Part shown: in pieces, positions 55,038 to 63,998 of the stretch
How positions within the stretch are numbered: position 1 is the first letter of the stretch
How the letters are laid out: each line of letters begins with the position of its first letter
From: Caulobacter hibisci
GTDB taxonomy: Bacteria > Pseudomonadota > Alphaproteobacteria > Caulobacterales > Caulobacteraceae
Assembly: GCF_016135805.1 (NCBI RefSeq)
Contig: NZ_JADWOX010000006.1
Location: 62,001 to 126,000 of the forward strand
Length of the DNA: 64,000 nt
Direction of reading: 5' to 3'
Translations under genes and position numbers: made by a program
Notes under the pieces: model-generated
Seen by the model: only the letters and a program-made list of their open reading frames with translations
Database searches by the model: none
What the model was told of the DNA's origin: nothing

Positions 55038-56015
55038 TTAATCGATCTGCTCCATCCGGCACTGCGCCGGGGCCTTGTCGGGCCGAAAGCGGATCAATCT
55101 GGTCCCGTGCCGAAAGCGACCGGCCGACACGTGATCGAACGAGACCTCCACCACGATTTCGGGGGCGAGCGGCGTCCACTGGGCCGAGCGCTCGGTCGAC
55201 CAGCGGCTGGGGCCGCCGGGCGCCTCGCCCGTGAAGCCGCTGCCGCCGGCCAGGGCCTCAAGACGCGCGGTGAGCGCCGGCTTGTCGGCGGCGGCCAGGC
55301 CCGAGGTGAACCCGACGTGGTTGAGGCGGCCGGCGTCGTCATAGAGGCCCAGAAGGAGCGAGCCGACCCACGCGCTATCCTTGCCATAGCGAAAGCCGCC
55401 GACGACGCAGTCGGCCGTGCGTTGCCGCTTGACCTTGATCATCGCCCGCTCGCCCTCCGCATAGGGACCGTCCAGGCGCTTGGCGACGACGCCCTCCAGC
55501 TTTCCTTCGTCCAGCCAGGTCTGGGCCAGCGATGGATCCGCCGTTCCCGGGGTCAAGCTCAGGCGAGGGCTCTGATGGCGCTCGACGAAGGCCGCCAGCG
55601 CCGCATGGCGCTTACGATGGGCCAGGGCTCTGAGGTCAGCGCCGTCCGGGGCTTGGAGCAGGTCGAAGGCGGCCAGCACCGCGGGCGTCTCGCGCGCCAA
55701 TCGCTGGATGCGGCTGGCCGCCGGGTGGAGCCGCATCTGCAGGGCCTCGAACGAGAAGGCGCCGTTGGTGTCGATCAACAGCTCGCCGTCGAGCACGAAA
55801 TGCGCCTCGGGTAGGGCCTGCAGGCTGGCGACGATCTCGGGGAAGTAGCGGGTCAGCGGCTTGCCGGACTTGGCCTGGAGGAGAATGCTCTGGCCATGCC
55901 GGAAAGCCAGGCAGCGAAAGCCGTCCCATTTGGGTTCATACCACCACCCTGGATCCGTCGGCAGTCGATCGGCCGACCGCGCTTCCATCGCCGTCGCCGC
56001 GGTGAGGTCGGTCAT
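55038..56015 (-). CDS. ligC: ATP-dependent DNA ligase (LigC-like)
   Basis: A 325-residue ligase with adenylation and OB-fold domains but no polymerase or nuclease domain. The adenylated Lys is Lys29 in EPKWDGFRCLAF; further motifs are LDGELLID (III), FDLL (IIIa), EGVVAKR (IV) and the MIKVKRQRTADCVV segment (V). It resembles the stand-alone LigC-type enzymes used in alphaproteobacterial break or base repair. An EcfG-like promoter lies 22 bases upstream of the ATG. It is followed by DUF72. A housekeeping NAD-dependent ligase must be elsewhere in the genome. Confidence 0.88.
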   Translation of the reverse strand: MTDLTAATAMEARSADRLPTDPGWWYEPKWDGFRCLAFRHGQSILLQAKSGKPLTRYFPEIVASLQALPEAHFVLDGELLIDTNGAFSFEALQMRLHPAASRIQRLARETPAVLAAFDLLQAPDGADLRALAHRKRHAALAAFVERHQSPRLSLTPGTADPSLAQTWLDEGKLEGVVAKRLDGPYAEGERAMIKVKRQRTADCVVGGFRYGKDSAWVGSLLLGLYDDAGRLNHVGFTSGLAAADKPALTARLEALAGGSGFTGEAPGGPSRWSTERSAQWTPLAPEIVVEVSFDHVSAGRFRHGTRLIRFRPDKAPAQCRMEQID

Positions 56016-56036
56016 GCAAAGTCCCTTCGATCACCA

Positions 56037-56061
56037 AGCGCGAGGCGTCGCAACCCGTTCC
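56037..56061 (-). promoter_or_regulatory. EcfG-like promoter (GGAAC-N16-CGCT) for ligase-DUF72
   Basis: On the minus strand GGAAC (complement of 56057-56061), 16 bases, CGCT (complement of 56037-56040), one mismatch from the general stress consensus, 22 bases before the DNA ligase ATG. Confidence 0.5.
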
Positions 56062-56191
56062 CAACCGGCCGCGCGGTGACTGAAAGCCGCACGCGCGATC
56101 ATCGCGACCGGTGGGCAGGTTGGCGCGGGGAAGGGCTTTCCCCCCTTCGATCCCAGGCTTGCGACCTCCAACCCGACGGGCGGGGCGCGAG

Positions 56192-56216
56192 GCAACTGAA
56201 GCTTTGCTTTGGCGTT
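56192..56216 (+). promoter_or_regulatory. EcfG-like promoter (GCAAC-N16-CGTT)
   Basis: GCAAC at 56192-56196, 16 bases, CGTT at 56213-56216; one mismatch from consensus. It is 17 bases before an ATG at 56233 and 55 bases before the ATG at 56272 used for the HWE kinase. Confidence 0.45.
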
Positions 56217-56271
56217 TGGGATATCGGGCTCTATGCGAGAGGTCCTCGCCACCCACTGGATTGTTCGCGAA

Positions 56272-58590
56272 ATGAGTCTTGCCAGTTTTCCGGTCGCGGC
56301 TCGCGGCGACGTCGCGGGGCGACTGGAAACTGGCGGCTGGTCCGACGCGCGCCTGGGAAGCGTCGCGTCCTGGCCCACCCCTCTACGGCAGGTGGCTGGG
56401 GTGGTGCTGAACGCGGCCTTCCCGATGTTCCTGGTCTGGGGGGACTCGCGCGCCCTGATCTATAACGACGCCTACCGGGCGATCTTGGGCGAAAAGCATC
56501 CATGGGCGCTGGGACAAAGCTTTTGGGACGTCTGGCCGGAGGTTCGCGATCAGATCGAACCGGTGATCGACCGGGCGTTCGCGGGCGAGGCCAGCGTCTT
56601 TGAAGATCTGGAGGTGACCTTGCTGAGGGCGGGCAGGCCTGAGCGCGCATGGTTCACCTTTTCCTACAGCCCGGTCCCCGATGACCACGGGGTTCCAGGC
56701 GTGCTTTGCGTCTGCGTCGAGACGACCTCCAGCGTGCTCGAAGGCGAGGCTCGCCAGGAAAGCGAAAACACCCTGCTCTTTCTCGACCGGTTGACCCGCA
56801 CCGTCACCGGGCTTGGCGGCGCCGATGCGGTGATGGCGGCGACGACGCGGCTGCTGGGCGAACATCTCGGCGTCGCGATTTGCGCCTATGCGGACATGGA
56901 TGAGGACCAAGACGGCTTCACCATTCGTGGAGACTGGTCCGCGCCAGGCTCGCCCTCGATCATCGGACATTACAGTCTCGCCGATTTTGGCCAGATGGCG
57001 GTCGCGAACCTGTCGCGCGGCGAGCCCCTGGTGATCAACGACAACCGCGTCGAGATCGCCCCGCATGAAGCCGCCACGTTCCAGGCCATCGGCATCGGGT
57101 CGACGATCTGCATGCCGTTGCGGCGGGACGGGCGGCTTCGAGCGCTGATGGCCGTCCATCATGTCGGTCCCCATAGCTGGACCGAACGGGAGTTGGCGCT
57201 CGTGCGCGAGGTCACCGAACGGTCGTGGGCCGTCGTCGAGCGGGTCGGCGCCGAAGCTGAGCTGCGTAAGAGCGAGGCCGAACTGCGACGGGTCACCGAC
57301 GCGGCGCCGCTGCTGATCTCCTATATCGACGCAGACCAGCGCTATCGCTTCGTCAACCACACCTACGAGGCGTGGTTCGGACAACACCGCGACGTCATTC
57401 TTGGCCGGACCGTCGCCGACGTGCTGGGGGAAGGCGCCTATGGCGGCGTCCGCGGACATTTGGAGGCGGCGCTGACAGGCGAGCGCGTCTGTTTCGAAAG
57501 CCACATGGCCTATCCGGACGGCGGCGCCCGGGACATACAGGTCGACTACGTCCCCCGCCACGGCGAGGCCGGCGAGGTCCAGGGTGTCTACGCCATCATT
57601 ACCGACATCACCTCGCGTCTGGCCGCCGAGCGGGCGCTCCTGGAAAGCGAGACCCGGCTGCGCCTGGCGACCGAGAACGCCGAAGTGGGGCTCTGGGACG
57701 TCGAAGGCGGCGACGGCGCGCTCTACTGGGACGATCGCGTGCGCGCGATGTTCGGCGTTCCAGCGGGCGCGCCCGTGTCGATGCGCGACTTCTACGAGGG
57801 CCTGCATCCGGACGACCGCGCGGCGACCTCGGCGGCCTATGCGGCGGCGGCGGACCCGCGCCAAAGGGCGCTCTATGACGTCGAATATCGCACGATCGGC
57901 GCGAGCGACGGCGTGGAACGCTGGGTGGCGGCCAAGGGGAGAGGTGTGTTCGACGAGGCCGATCGGTGCCAGCGGGTCGTCGGCACGGCGATCGACATCA
58001 GCGCTCGAAAGCACGCCGAAGGGGCCCGCGACCTCTTGATCCGCGAGGTCGATCATCGCGCCCGCAACTCCCTGGCGGTCATCCAGTCGGTGGTGAAGCT
58101 GACCAAGGCCAAGGATCCCGAGGCGTTCCGGCAGGCCCTTCAGGGGCGCATCGAATCCATGGCCCGGGCCCAGAGCGCGCTGGCCGAAAGCCAATGGCGC
58201 GCGGGCCTGATCGGCGAGATCGTGCGCAACGAGCTGTTTTCCTCCGTCGCCGGTGCCGCCCGCCTGCGTCTGGCTGGAGGCCAGATCTCGATCCCGGCCG
58301 AGAAGGTCCAGCCCCTGAGCATGATCCTGCATGAACTGGCGACCAATGCGACGAAGTACGGGGCGCTATCGGCTCCCGCAGGCGTGGTCGACGTCCGCTG
58401 GTCGACCACGCCGGTCGGCTGGTCGCTGAACTGGCAGGAACGCGGCGGCCCCCCGGTCGCGGCGCCCGAGCGCAGGGGCTTTGGCTCGCGCCTGATGAAC
58501 AGTCTGGCGCGTCAGCTTCACGGCGTGATCATTTTCGATTGGGCGGCCGAGGGGTTGAGCGTCGAACTGCGGGTGGGGTCGCCGGAGTGA
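56272..58590 (+). CDS. HWE-family sensor histidine kinase with PAS and GAF domains
   Basis: A 772-residue soluble kinase without a receiver. Residues about 20-160 are a PAS-like domain homologous to the first domain of the 39629-42493 kinase (both end in an ETTSSVL strand). A GAF domain follows (AVMAATTRLLGEHLGVAICAY), then two PAS domains; the last (DVEYRTIGASDGVERWVAAKG) is nearly the same as one in the other kinase. The HWE kinase has His in REVDHRARNSLAVIQSV (about residue 595), LHELATNATKYGALS and the W-x-E step NWQERGG. Start uncertain: ATG at 56272 is favoured, 56233 possible. HWE kinases often feed the PhyR stress pathway, but no regulator is adjacent. Confidence 0.9.
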   Translation: MSLASFPVAARGDVAGRLETGGWSDARLGSVASWPTPLRQVAGVVLNAAFPMFLVWGDSRALIYNDAYRAILGEKHPWALGQSFWDVWPEVRDQIEPVIDRAFAGEASVFEDLEVTLLRAGRPERAWFTFSYSPVPDDHGVPGVLCVCVETTSSVLEGEARQESENTLLFLDRLTRTVTGLGGADAVMAATTRLLGEHLGVAICAYADMDEDQDGFTIRGDWSAPGSPSIIGHYSLADFGQMAVANLSRGEPLVINDNRVEIAPHEAATFQAIGIGSTICMPLRRDGRLRALMAVHHVGPHSWTERELALVREVTERSWAVVERVGAEAELRKSEAELRRVTDAAPLLISYIDADQRYRFVNHTYEAWFGQHRDVILGRTVADVLGEGAYGGVRGHLEAALTGERVCFESHMAYPDGGARDIQVDYVPRHGEAGEVQGVYAIITDITSRLAAERALLESETRLRLATENAEVGLWDVEGGDGALYWDDRVRAMFGVPAGAPVSMRDFYEGLHPDDRAATSAAYAAAADPRQRALYDVEYRTIGASDGVERWVAAKGRGVFDEADRCQRVVGTAIDISARKHAEGARDLLIREVDHRARNSLAVIQSVVKLTKAKDPEAFRQALQGRIESMARAQSALAESQWRAGLIGEIVRNELFSSVAGAARLRLAGGQISIPAEKVQPLSMILHELATNATKYGALSAPAGVVDVRWSTTPVGWSLNWQERGGPPVAAPERRGFGSRLMNSLARQLHGVIIFDWAAEGLSVELRVGSPE

Positions 58591-58621
58591 GGCGGTGGGA
58601 GGACTCTTCGGATGGTCCCGC

Positions 58622-58831
58622 CTAGCCTACGTTGAGCACGCGCATCTGGCTGTCGGCGTCCTCCACCAGCACCCGGACCTCTTCGCCGCGTTTCTGAGCG
58701 GCGGCCGCGAGCCTCAGGGCTTCTTCTTCCGCGTCGACGCGATAGTCGAAGCGACGCAGCGGTCGCGCGTTCGAGATCACGTTCCAGCCGCCGGAACAGC
58801 GTACGACGGCCCATTCGCAAGCCTGACCCAT
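58622..58831 (-). CDS. small DUF2188-like protein
   Basis: A 69-residue protein starting MGQACEWAVVRCSGGWNVIS. It shows the strand-strand-helix-strand pattern of the small DUF2188-like group (CEWAVVRCSGGWNVIS, FDYRVDAEEEALRLAAAAQ, VRVLVEDAD). The Trp pair and helix match the 68- and 88-residue small proteins near 21.5 and 24.8 kb. GAGGTCAGGA precedes the ATG. No clear stress promoter upstream. Function unknown. Confidence 0.65.
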   Translation of the reverse strand: MGQACEWAVVRCSGGWNVISNARPLRRFDYRVDAEEEALRLAAAAQKRGEEVRVLVEDADSQMRVLNVG

Positions 58832-58899
58832 GGTCCTGACCTCCGCTTCGGGTTCATCCAATCCCTCTGGCCGCGACGCGTCAACGCGCGTCGCCGGTT

Positions 58900-59799
58900 C
58901 TAGGCGATGCCCGCGCCGCCGGTGACGCCGTAGACCTCTCCGGTGATGAAGCTGGCCTCCTGCGAGGCCAGGAGCACATAGACCGGCGCGATCTCGACGG
59001 GCTGGCCTGGTCGTCCCAACTGCGACTGCTCGCCGAAGTGCTGGACCTTCTCCTGGGTCTGGCCGCCGCTGGGCTGCAGCGCCGTCCAGAACGGACCCGG
59101 CGCCACGGCGTTGGCCCGCACGCCCTTCTTGACCATCTGCTTGGCCAGGGCCTTGGTGAAGGCGACGATGCCAGCCTTGGTGGTGGCGTAGTCGAGCAAG
59201 CCCTCGGAGGGCTCGTAGGCCTGGACCGAGGCGGTGTTGATGATCGCCGCGCCGGGCTTCAGATGCGGCTCGGCGGCCTTGGTGATCCAGAACAGGGCGT
59301 AGAGATTGGTCTTCAGCGTCTGGTCGAATTGGGCGCTGGAAATGTCCTCGATCTGGGCTTGCGTGACTTGCTTGCCGGCGTTGTTGACCAGGATGTCGAG
59401 CCCGCCCAAGCCCGCCACCGCCTGGGCGACCAGGTCGCGGCAGAAAGCCTCGTCCTTGATGTCGCCGGGCAGGGCGACCGCCTTGCGGCCCTCGGCCTCG
59501 ATCAGGGTGATAACCTCGCGGGCGTCGGAGTCCTCGCTGGGCAGATAGCCGATCGCCACGTCGGCGCCCTCCCGGGCGAAGGCGATGGCGGCGGCGCGCC
59601 CGATGCCGGAATCCGCGCCCGTGACCAGCGCCTTGCGGCCCGCCAGCCGGCCCGAGCCCTTGTAGCTGGTCTCGCCGTGGTCGGGCCGGGGCTCCATGCG
59701 GCCGGCCAAGCCCGGCGCGACCTGCGGCTGGGCCGGGAAGGGCGGCTTGGGATATTGCTCGCGCGGGTCCTGCATCGTCAGGCGTTCGTCGGGGGTCAT
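58900..59799 (-). CDS. short-chain dehydrogenase/reductase (YghA-like)
   Basis: A 299-residue SDR with a 50-residue N-terminal extension (PREQYPKPPFPAQPQ) characteristic of the YghA/GsiB-type stress dehydrogenases. The nucleotide loop TGADSGIGRAAA lies near residue 60, NNAGKQ near 140, and the catalytic Ser, Tyr and Lys are in NTASVQAYEPSEGLLDYATTK. Its substrate is unknown; E. coli YghA reduces keto-aldehydes. The ATG at 59799 follows GGAGA and a perfect EcfG-type promoter lies 25 bases further upstream, giving it one of the best stress signatures in the window. Confidence 0.92.
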   Translation of the reverse strand: MTPDERLTMQDPREQYPKPPFPAQPQVAPGLAGRMEPRPDHGETSYKGSGRLAGRKALVTGADSGIGRAAAIAFAREGADVAIGYLPSEDSDAREVITLIEAEGRKAVALPGDIKDEAFCRDLVAQAVAGLGGLDILVNNAGKQVTQAQIEDISSAQFDQTLKTNLYALFWITKAAEPHLKPGAAIINTASVQAYEPSEGLLDYATTKAGIVAFTKALAKQMVKKGVRANAVAPGPFWTALQPSGGQTQEKVQHFGEQSQLGRPGQPVEIAPVYVLLASQEASFITGEVYGVTGGAGIA

Positions 59800-59824
59800 G
59801 CTGGGTCTCCGGCTGAGAGCCATG

Positions 59825-59849
59825 AACGGCAAGCCCGACTCCCCGTTCC
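59825..59849 (-). promoter_or_regulatory. EcfG/SigT promoter, perfect (GGAAC-N16-CGTT)
   Basis: On the minus strand GGAAC (complement of 59845-59849), 16 bases, CGTT (complement of 59825-59828), 25 bases before the YghA-like SDR start at 59799. Every fixed position of the general stress consensus is matched. Confidence 0.72.
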
Positions 59850-60121
59850 CTTCGCCCTCATTCTGGCCGATCAAGGCGCGCCAGGGCAGGTTGGCAGGTC
59901 GCTGCGGGTCAGGGCGGAAAATGACGAGCCAACTCGCCTAGGGCGCCGTCGCGGCCTCTCGCCACAGGGCTCGTCGTCTGTCTAGGTAACCCGCTCGCGA
60001 TCAATGCGCGACGGCCAATAGAGATCGAGCCGCGATCCGCCGGCCGGCGCAGGGCGCTTCCTTGACGAGGTTCGGCTAAATCGCCTCGCACTGATCGGCG
60101 GCCGCGCCCTATACTCTGGCG
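59850..60121. other. intergenic region
   Basis: Apart from the EcfG promoter at its left edge, these 272 bases hold no supported gene. They contain GC-rich direct repeats of no clear meaning and the presumed promoter of the small membrane protein, with TATACT at 60109-60114 as a possible -10. Confidence 0.3.
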
Positions 60122-60385
60122 ATGACCACGTCAGGCCGCAAAACGATCGATAGGCTCAACGAAGGGCTTGCGACGGTGACGCTGGCCGGAGCCTTGATCT
60201 TGGCGCTGATCTGTGGCGGGCTCTGGGTGGCGATCGTCGGGGGCGGCGCTCCCGAATTTATCCGGTCTGATTTGCCGCACGTTATCACCCGGCTGAGGTC
60301 TGTTAGTGCTTGGGCGCTGGGGGTCGGCGCGGTGGCCTGGGTCGCCCGTCGGTGTCTGACCCGCGCGCGGGCGGACGCCCCGTAA
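60122..60385 (+). CDS. small two-helix membrane protein
   Basis: An 87-residue protein with two membrane helices (LATVTLAGALILALICGGLWVAI and VSAWALGVGAVAWVARRCL) separated by an Asp/His-containing loop, and a basic C-terminus. Only a weak ribosome binding site precedes the ATG. It lies 122 bases upstream of the lipid kinase gene on the same strand and could share its transcript. No recognised family. Confidence 0.62.
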   Translation: MTTSGRKTIDRLNEGLATVTLAGALILALICGGLWVAIVGGGAPEFIRSDLPHVITRLRSVSAWALGVGAVAWVARRCLTRARADAP

Positions 60386-60507
60386 GCCGGTCACTCGGTT
60401 CGGCGTCTGACAGGCGAGCGTCGCTAGCGTTCAAAGCCGATCCTTTTGCGGACCAATGCGTTCAAGGACCTCGCAAGCGGGACCATTTGGTCAGGCGGGG
60501 TTCTTAG

Positions 60508-61389
60508 ATGTCAGATGTTCAGCAGGCGCTCGCCGGCCGCATCGTCGCGGTGTTCAACACCGGCAGCGGCAGTTGCGACGCCGAGGCTCATAGCCAGGCG
60601 CAGAAGATCTTCGAGGAGGCCGGGCTCCACGACGTGGAGATGCATGTGGTCGAGCCGTCCGAGGTGGCCAGGGCGCTCAGGACGGCCGTCGCGAACGCCG
60701 ATGTGCTTGTGGTGTTGGGCGGCGACGGCACCATCGGCGGCGCAGCGACCCTGTGCGGCGCCGAGGGACCCTTTCTGATCCCGCTGCCGGGCGGGACGAT
60801 GAACATGCTCCCAAAGGCGCTCTACGGCACGGCCGATTGGCCGTCGGCCTTGAGGGCGACGCTGGCGGACCCTCAAATCAAGGTCGTCAGCGGCGGCGAG
60901 GCCGAGGGACACAGATTCTATTGCGCCGCCATCTTCGGAGCGCCGTCCCTTTGGGCGGACGCGCGGGAGGCGGTGCGCGAAGGCGATCTGGTCGAAGCCG
61001 CCAAGAGAGCGGTCACGGCGACCCGCCGCAGTCTTTCGGACGCCATCGACTACGAGTTCGGGGCGATGGCGGGCTCGGCTGACGCCGTGGCGGTGATCTG
61101 TCCGTTGATCTCCCAGGCCATGGCCGGGGAGGAAGAGGCGCTTGAGGCGGTGGCCCTGGATCCGGGGACCGCCGCGGGGCTGTTCGGTCTGGCCTTTCAC
61201 GCCGCCTTCGACGGGTGGCGCAACGATCCGTCCGTCACGCGCGCCAAGGTCAAATGCGTCGACGTCCTGGCCCATGGGGAAATCCCCGCAATCCTTGACG
61301 GCGAGAAGGTCGAAATCGAAAGGCACGCCAAGGTCACCTTCCTGCCCACGGCCTTCCGCGCGATCGTCGCCGCGGCCCGTCAGGATTAG
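60508..61389 (+). CDS. diacylglycerol/lipid kinase-like protein (DAGK catalytic domain)
   Basis: A 293-residue soluble protein with the diacylglycerol kinase catalytic fold: NTGSGSCDAEAHSQAQ at the start, the nucleotide-binding GGDGTIGG near residue 71 and PLPGGTMNMLPK near residue 91. The C-terminal beta sandwich is shorter than in YegS/BmrU lipid kinases. It probably phosphorylates a lipid alcohol. The ATG at 60508 has a weak ribosome binding site. It is convergent with the bacteriophytochrome gene and separated by a hairpin. Confidence 0.85.
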   Translation: MSDVQQALAGRIVAVFNTGSGSCDAEAHSQAQKIFEEAGLHDVEMHVVEPSEVARALRTAVANADVLVVLGGDGTIGGAATLCGAEGPFLIPLPGGTMNMLPKALYGTADWPSALRATLADPQIKVVSGGEAEGHRFYCAAIFGAPSLWADAREAVREGDLVEAAKRAVTATRRSLSDAIDYEFGAMAGSADAVAVICPLISQAMAGEEEALEAVALDPGTAAGLFGLAFHAAFDGWRNDPSVTRAKVKCVDVLAHGEIPAILDGEKVEIERHAKVTFLPTAFRAIVAAARQD

Positions 61390-61423
61390 CAACGCGCCCG
61401 CTTCGCCTTGTTCGCCAGGCCAT

Positions 61424-61448
61424 CACCTCGCGCCTGTGGCGCGAGGTG
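61424..61448. terminator. perfect hairpin between convergent genes
   Basis: An 11-base perfect stem (61424-61434 with 61438-61448) with a 3-base loop between the lipid kinase and bacteriophytochrome genes. No T run on either side, but symmetry and position suggest a bidirectional terminator. Confidence 0.65.
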
Positions 61449-61460
61449 CGCAGGGTCTTC

Positions 61461-63998
61461 CTACGAGACGGAGCGGTCTTCGGCGGATGGGAACCGGGCC
61501 TGGTCGATCTTGGCGACGAGAGTGGTGGCGCTGACCGGCTTGCGCACGATCGGCACTTCGGCGAACCGCTGCGGGATCATGACCGAGTCGCCATAGCCGG
61601 TGGCGAAGACGAACGGGATGCCACGGGCCATCAGGTCGTTGGCGACCGCCTCGGAGGTCTCCGCGCCCAGGTTGAAATCCAGCACCGCGGCGTCGGGCAT
61701 GAAGTTGACCAACATGTCGATCGCGTCCGAAGCGGTTGGCGAGGCGCGCACGTCACGAACCCCAAGGCCCCTGAGCGTTTCCTCGATATCCATCGCGATC
61801 AGCGCCTGGTCCTCGACGACCAGGATGTTGAGATTGGCTAGAGAGCCTTGCGTCGTCGATTCCTCCTCGACCGGCGCCTGATCTCTGTCGTCGAGGACCG
61901 CGTGCGCCGATGGAATGACGAAGCGGGCCCTGACGCCGGACGGCTCGTAGTTGACCTGCGCCTGACCCTTCAGGTCGTAGGTGAGGGTGGTCTGGACAAG
62001 TTTGGTGCCAAATCCGGAACGCGCCGGCGTCTTGACGGCGGGACCTCCGCTCTCCTCCCAGATAATCTCGCAGTCCCCGGCGCTATCGAACCTCCAGCCA
62101 ATTTTCAGCCGACCTTCGGGCGCGGACAGCGCCCCGTACTTTGCGGCGTTGGTCATCATCTCGTGGAGCACCAGGGCCACGGTGCTGAACGCCTGATCGT
62201 CCAGCCGAGCCTTGGGGCCGGTCGCCACGACCCTGTCGGGCGTCGCGCCGTAGCGATAGAGGCTGGCTTCGGCCTCGACCAAGGTCGCCAGGTCCCCTGC
62301 GCTCTGGCCGGTCAAGGACTGGTCGTGGGCGAAGGCCAACGCGCGCAGGCGCCCTTCCAGCGAGGCGGAATAGTCAGCGACGCTTGAGGCGTGGGCCCCT
62401 GTCTGCAGCGCGATCGACTTGACCAGGGCGATGATGTTCTTGACCCGGTGATTGAGCTCGTCATTCAAGACGCGCCGCCGCTGCTCGGCCCTTTGACGCT
62501 CGTCGGCGGTCCGCTCGCTATGGCGAAGCAGGACGTCCCGCAGATAGGTGCGGATGGCCTCGGCCACCGCGTGCTCGGCGTTGGTCCATGGCTTGGAGCG
62601 GCCGCGGACGTCCTCGCGCCAAGTCGCGAAACTGCCGCGCGGCGTCAACCGCTCGCCCTGGTCGGTCTGGACGACCGTCTTGACCGGCTCGCCCGCCCAC
62701 TCGATTGCGTGGGCTTCCTCGCTCCGGAAGAACAGCAGGTAGTCTTGCGGCGTCGACGACAGGGGGACGGCCAGCATGCCGGCAAACGCCTGTCCGTAGA
62801 GCGGCGCGCCCGTGACCTCGCGCAAGTCCTGAGTGTGCCAGACCGCCCCGGCCGCGCCGGTCTTGATCGCGTCGATCAAGCCGGGGACCGCGTCGACGGG
62901 CGGGGTCTGGCCCAGGGCGCTCCAGACGCCGTCCATCCACAGCGCCACGCCGTCGCTCTCGACGAGTTCGGCCAAGCCCTCGAGGTGGCCGCGGAGATTG
63001 TCGGCCAGAGAGTCGGTGGCGCTCAGGTGGGTGATGATCTTGTCGAGGCGGTCGCGCGCGAGATTGGCCGCGCCGATCTGCGCTCGCCGCTCGGCCAGCG
63101 AGATCTGCAGTGAGAAATATTGGCCGAAAAGCTCCGCGCCGATGCGAAGGGGAAGTGGGGTGATCTTGGCGGCGTCATGATGGCAGGAGATCAGCCCCCA
63201 AAGCTCACCGTCCGCGATGATCGAGATCGACATCGAGGCGTAGACGCCCATGTTCTGAAGATATTGGCAGTGAATGGGCGAGACGCTGCGCAGTTGCGCG
63301 AAGGACATGTCGATCGGCGGCTGCCCGGGCGCCAGCGCGGGCTGGAGCGGGACGGGCGCGTAGCTGACATCGCCGATCATTCGGATCGTGTTGGCCAGAT
63401 AGAGGCGCCTGGCCTGATAGGGAATGTCGGCTGCCGGGAAATGCTGTCCCATGAAGCTGCCCAGGCGCGCGTGCTTGGCCTCGGCGATCACCTTGCCGGC
63501 GCCGTTGTGCAGGAACTGGTAGATCATGACCCGGTCGTAGCCGAGCATGCCGCGCACCAGCTTGGCGCCGGTCGTCACGATGGCGCCCACGTCCGACTCC
63601 AGCCCGATCCGCCGGATGAGAACCTGGGTCGTGTCGAGCGCCGCATGTCCGCTGTTGCCCGGGTCGCTCGGCTCGATCTCCACGAACGCGCGGTCTTTAT
63701 AGCGGTGGACAACGATATCCATCGGCGCGCTGGACCCTGGCAAGCAGGCGGCCAGGACGACGCCGGCGATCTCCGAGCCGCCCGACTTGGCCGCGGCGTT
63801 GCGGATATCGTGCGCGGCCTCGACGCCGACGACCGTCGCCAGATCCAAGCCCGTGGGATCGGCCTGGGCGCCAGTCAGGGCCTGGAGGTTCTGGGAAGCG
63901 AACAGGATCTGGAAGGTGCTCGGGTCGCAGACCAGCATGGCCCCGTGCGGCTGGATGCTCCCGGGGATGTGGATGGGCTCGCGGTCGCAATTGGTTAG
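61461..63998 (-). CDS. bacteriophytochrome histidine kinase with receiver domain (5' end outside window)
   Basis: At least 845 residues of a red/far-red photoreceptor kinase; the gene runs off the right edge. The first visible residues include NCDREPIHIPGSIQPHG, where the Cys (codon 63987-63989) is the biliverdin-binding Cys of the N-terminal PAS extension. The GAF domain carries the chromophore pocket DIPYQARRLY and the SPIHCQYLQNMGV stretch, and a PHY domain follows (residues about 340-510). The kinase is HWE-type: His in NDELNHRVKNIIALV, LHEMMTNAAKYGALS and IWEESGG. A C-terminal receiver has its Asp in AAVLDFNLG. Expected BphO (haem oxygenase) would lie upstream, outside the window. Confidence 0.95.
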   Translation of the reverse strand, partial: LTNCDREPIHIPGSIQPHGAMLVCDPSTFQILFASQNLQALTGAQADPTGLDLATVVGVEAAHDIRNAAAKSGGSEIAGVVLAACLPGSSAPMDIVVHRYKDRAFVEIEPSDPGNSGHAALDTTQVLIRRIGLESDVGAIVTTGAKLVRGMLGYDRVMIYQFLHNGAGKVIAEAKHARLGSFMGQHFPAADIPYQARRLYLANTIRMIGDVSYAPVPLQPALAPGQPPIDMSFAQLRSVSPIHCQYLQNMGVYASMSISIIADGELWGLISCHHDAAKITPLPLRIGAELFGQYFSLQISLAERRAQIGAANLARDRLDKIITHLSATDSLADNLRGHLEGLAELVESDGVALWMDGVWSALGQTPPVDAVPGLIDAIKTGAAGAVWHTQDLREVTGAPLYGQAFAGMLAVPLSSTPQDYLLFFRSEEAHAIEWAGEPVKTVVQTDQGERLTPRGSFATWREDVRGRSKPWTNAEHAVAEAIRTYLRDVLLRHSERTADERQRAEQRRRVLNDELNHRVKNIIALVKSIALQTGAHASSVADYSASLEGRLRALAFAHDQSLTGQSAGDLATLVEAEASLYRYGATPDRVVATGPKARLDDQAFSTVALVLHEMMTNAAKYGALSAPEGRLKIGWRFDSAGDCEIIWEESGGPAVKTPARSGFGTKLVQTTLTYDLKGQAQVNYEPSGVRARFVIPSAHAVLDDRDQAPVEEESTTQGSLANLNILVVEDQALIAMDIEETLRGLGVRDVRASPTASDAIDMLVNFMPDAAVLDFNLGAETSEAVANDLMARGIPFVFATGYGDSVMIPQRFAEVPIVRKPVSATTLVAKIDQARFPSAEDRSVS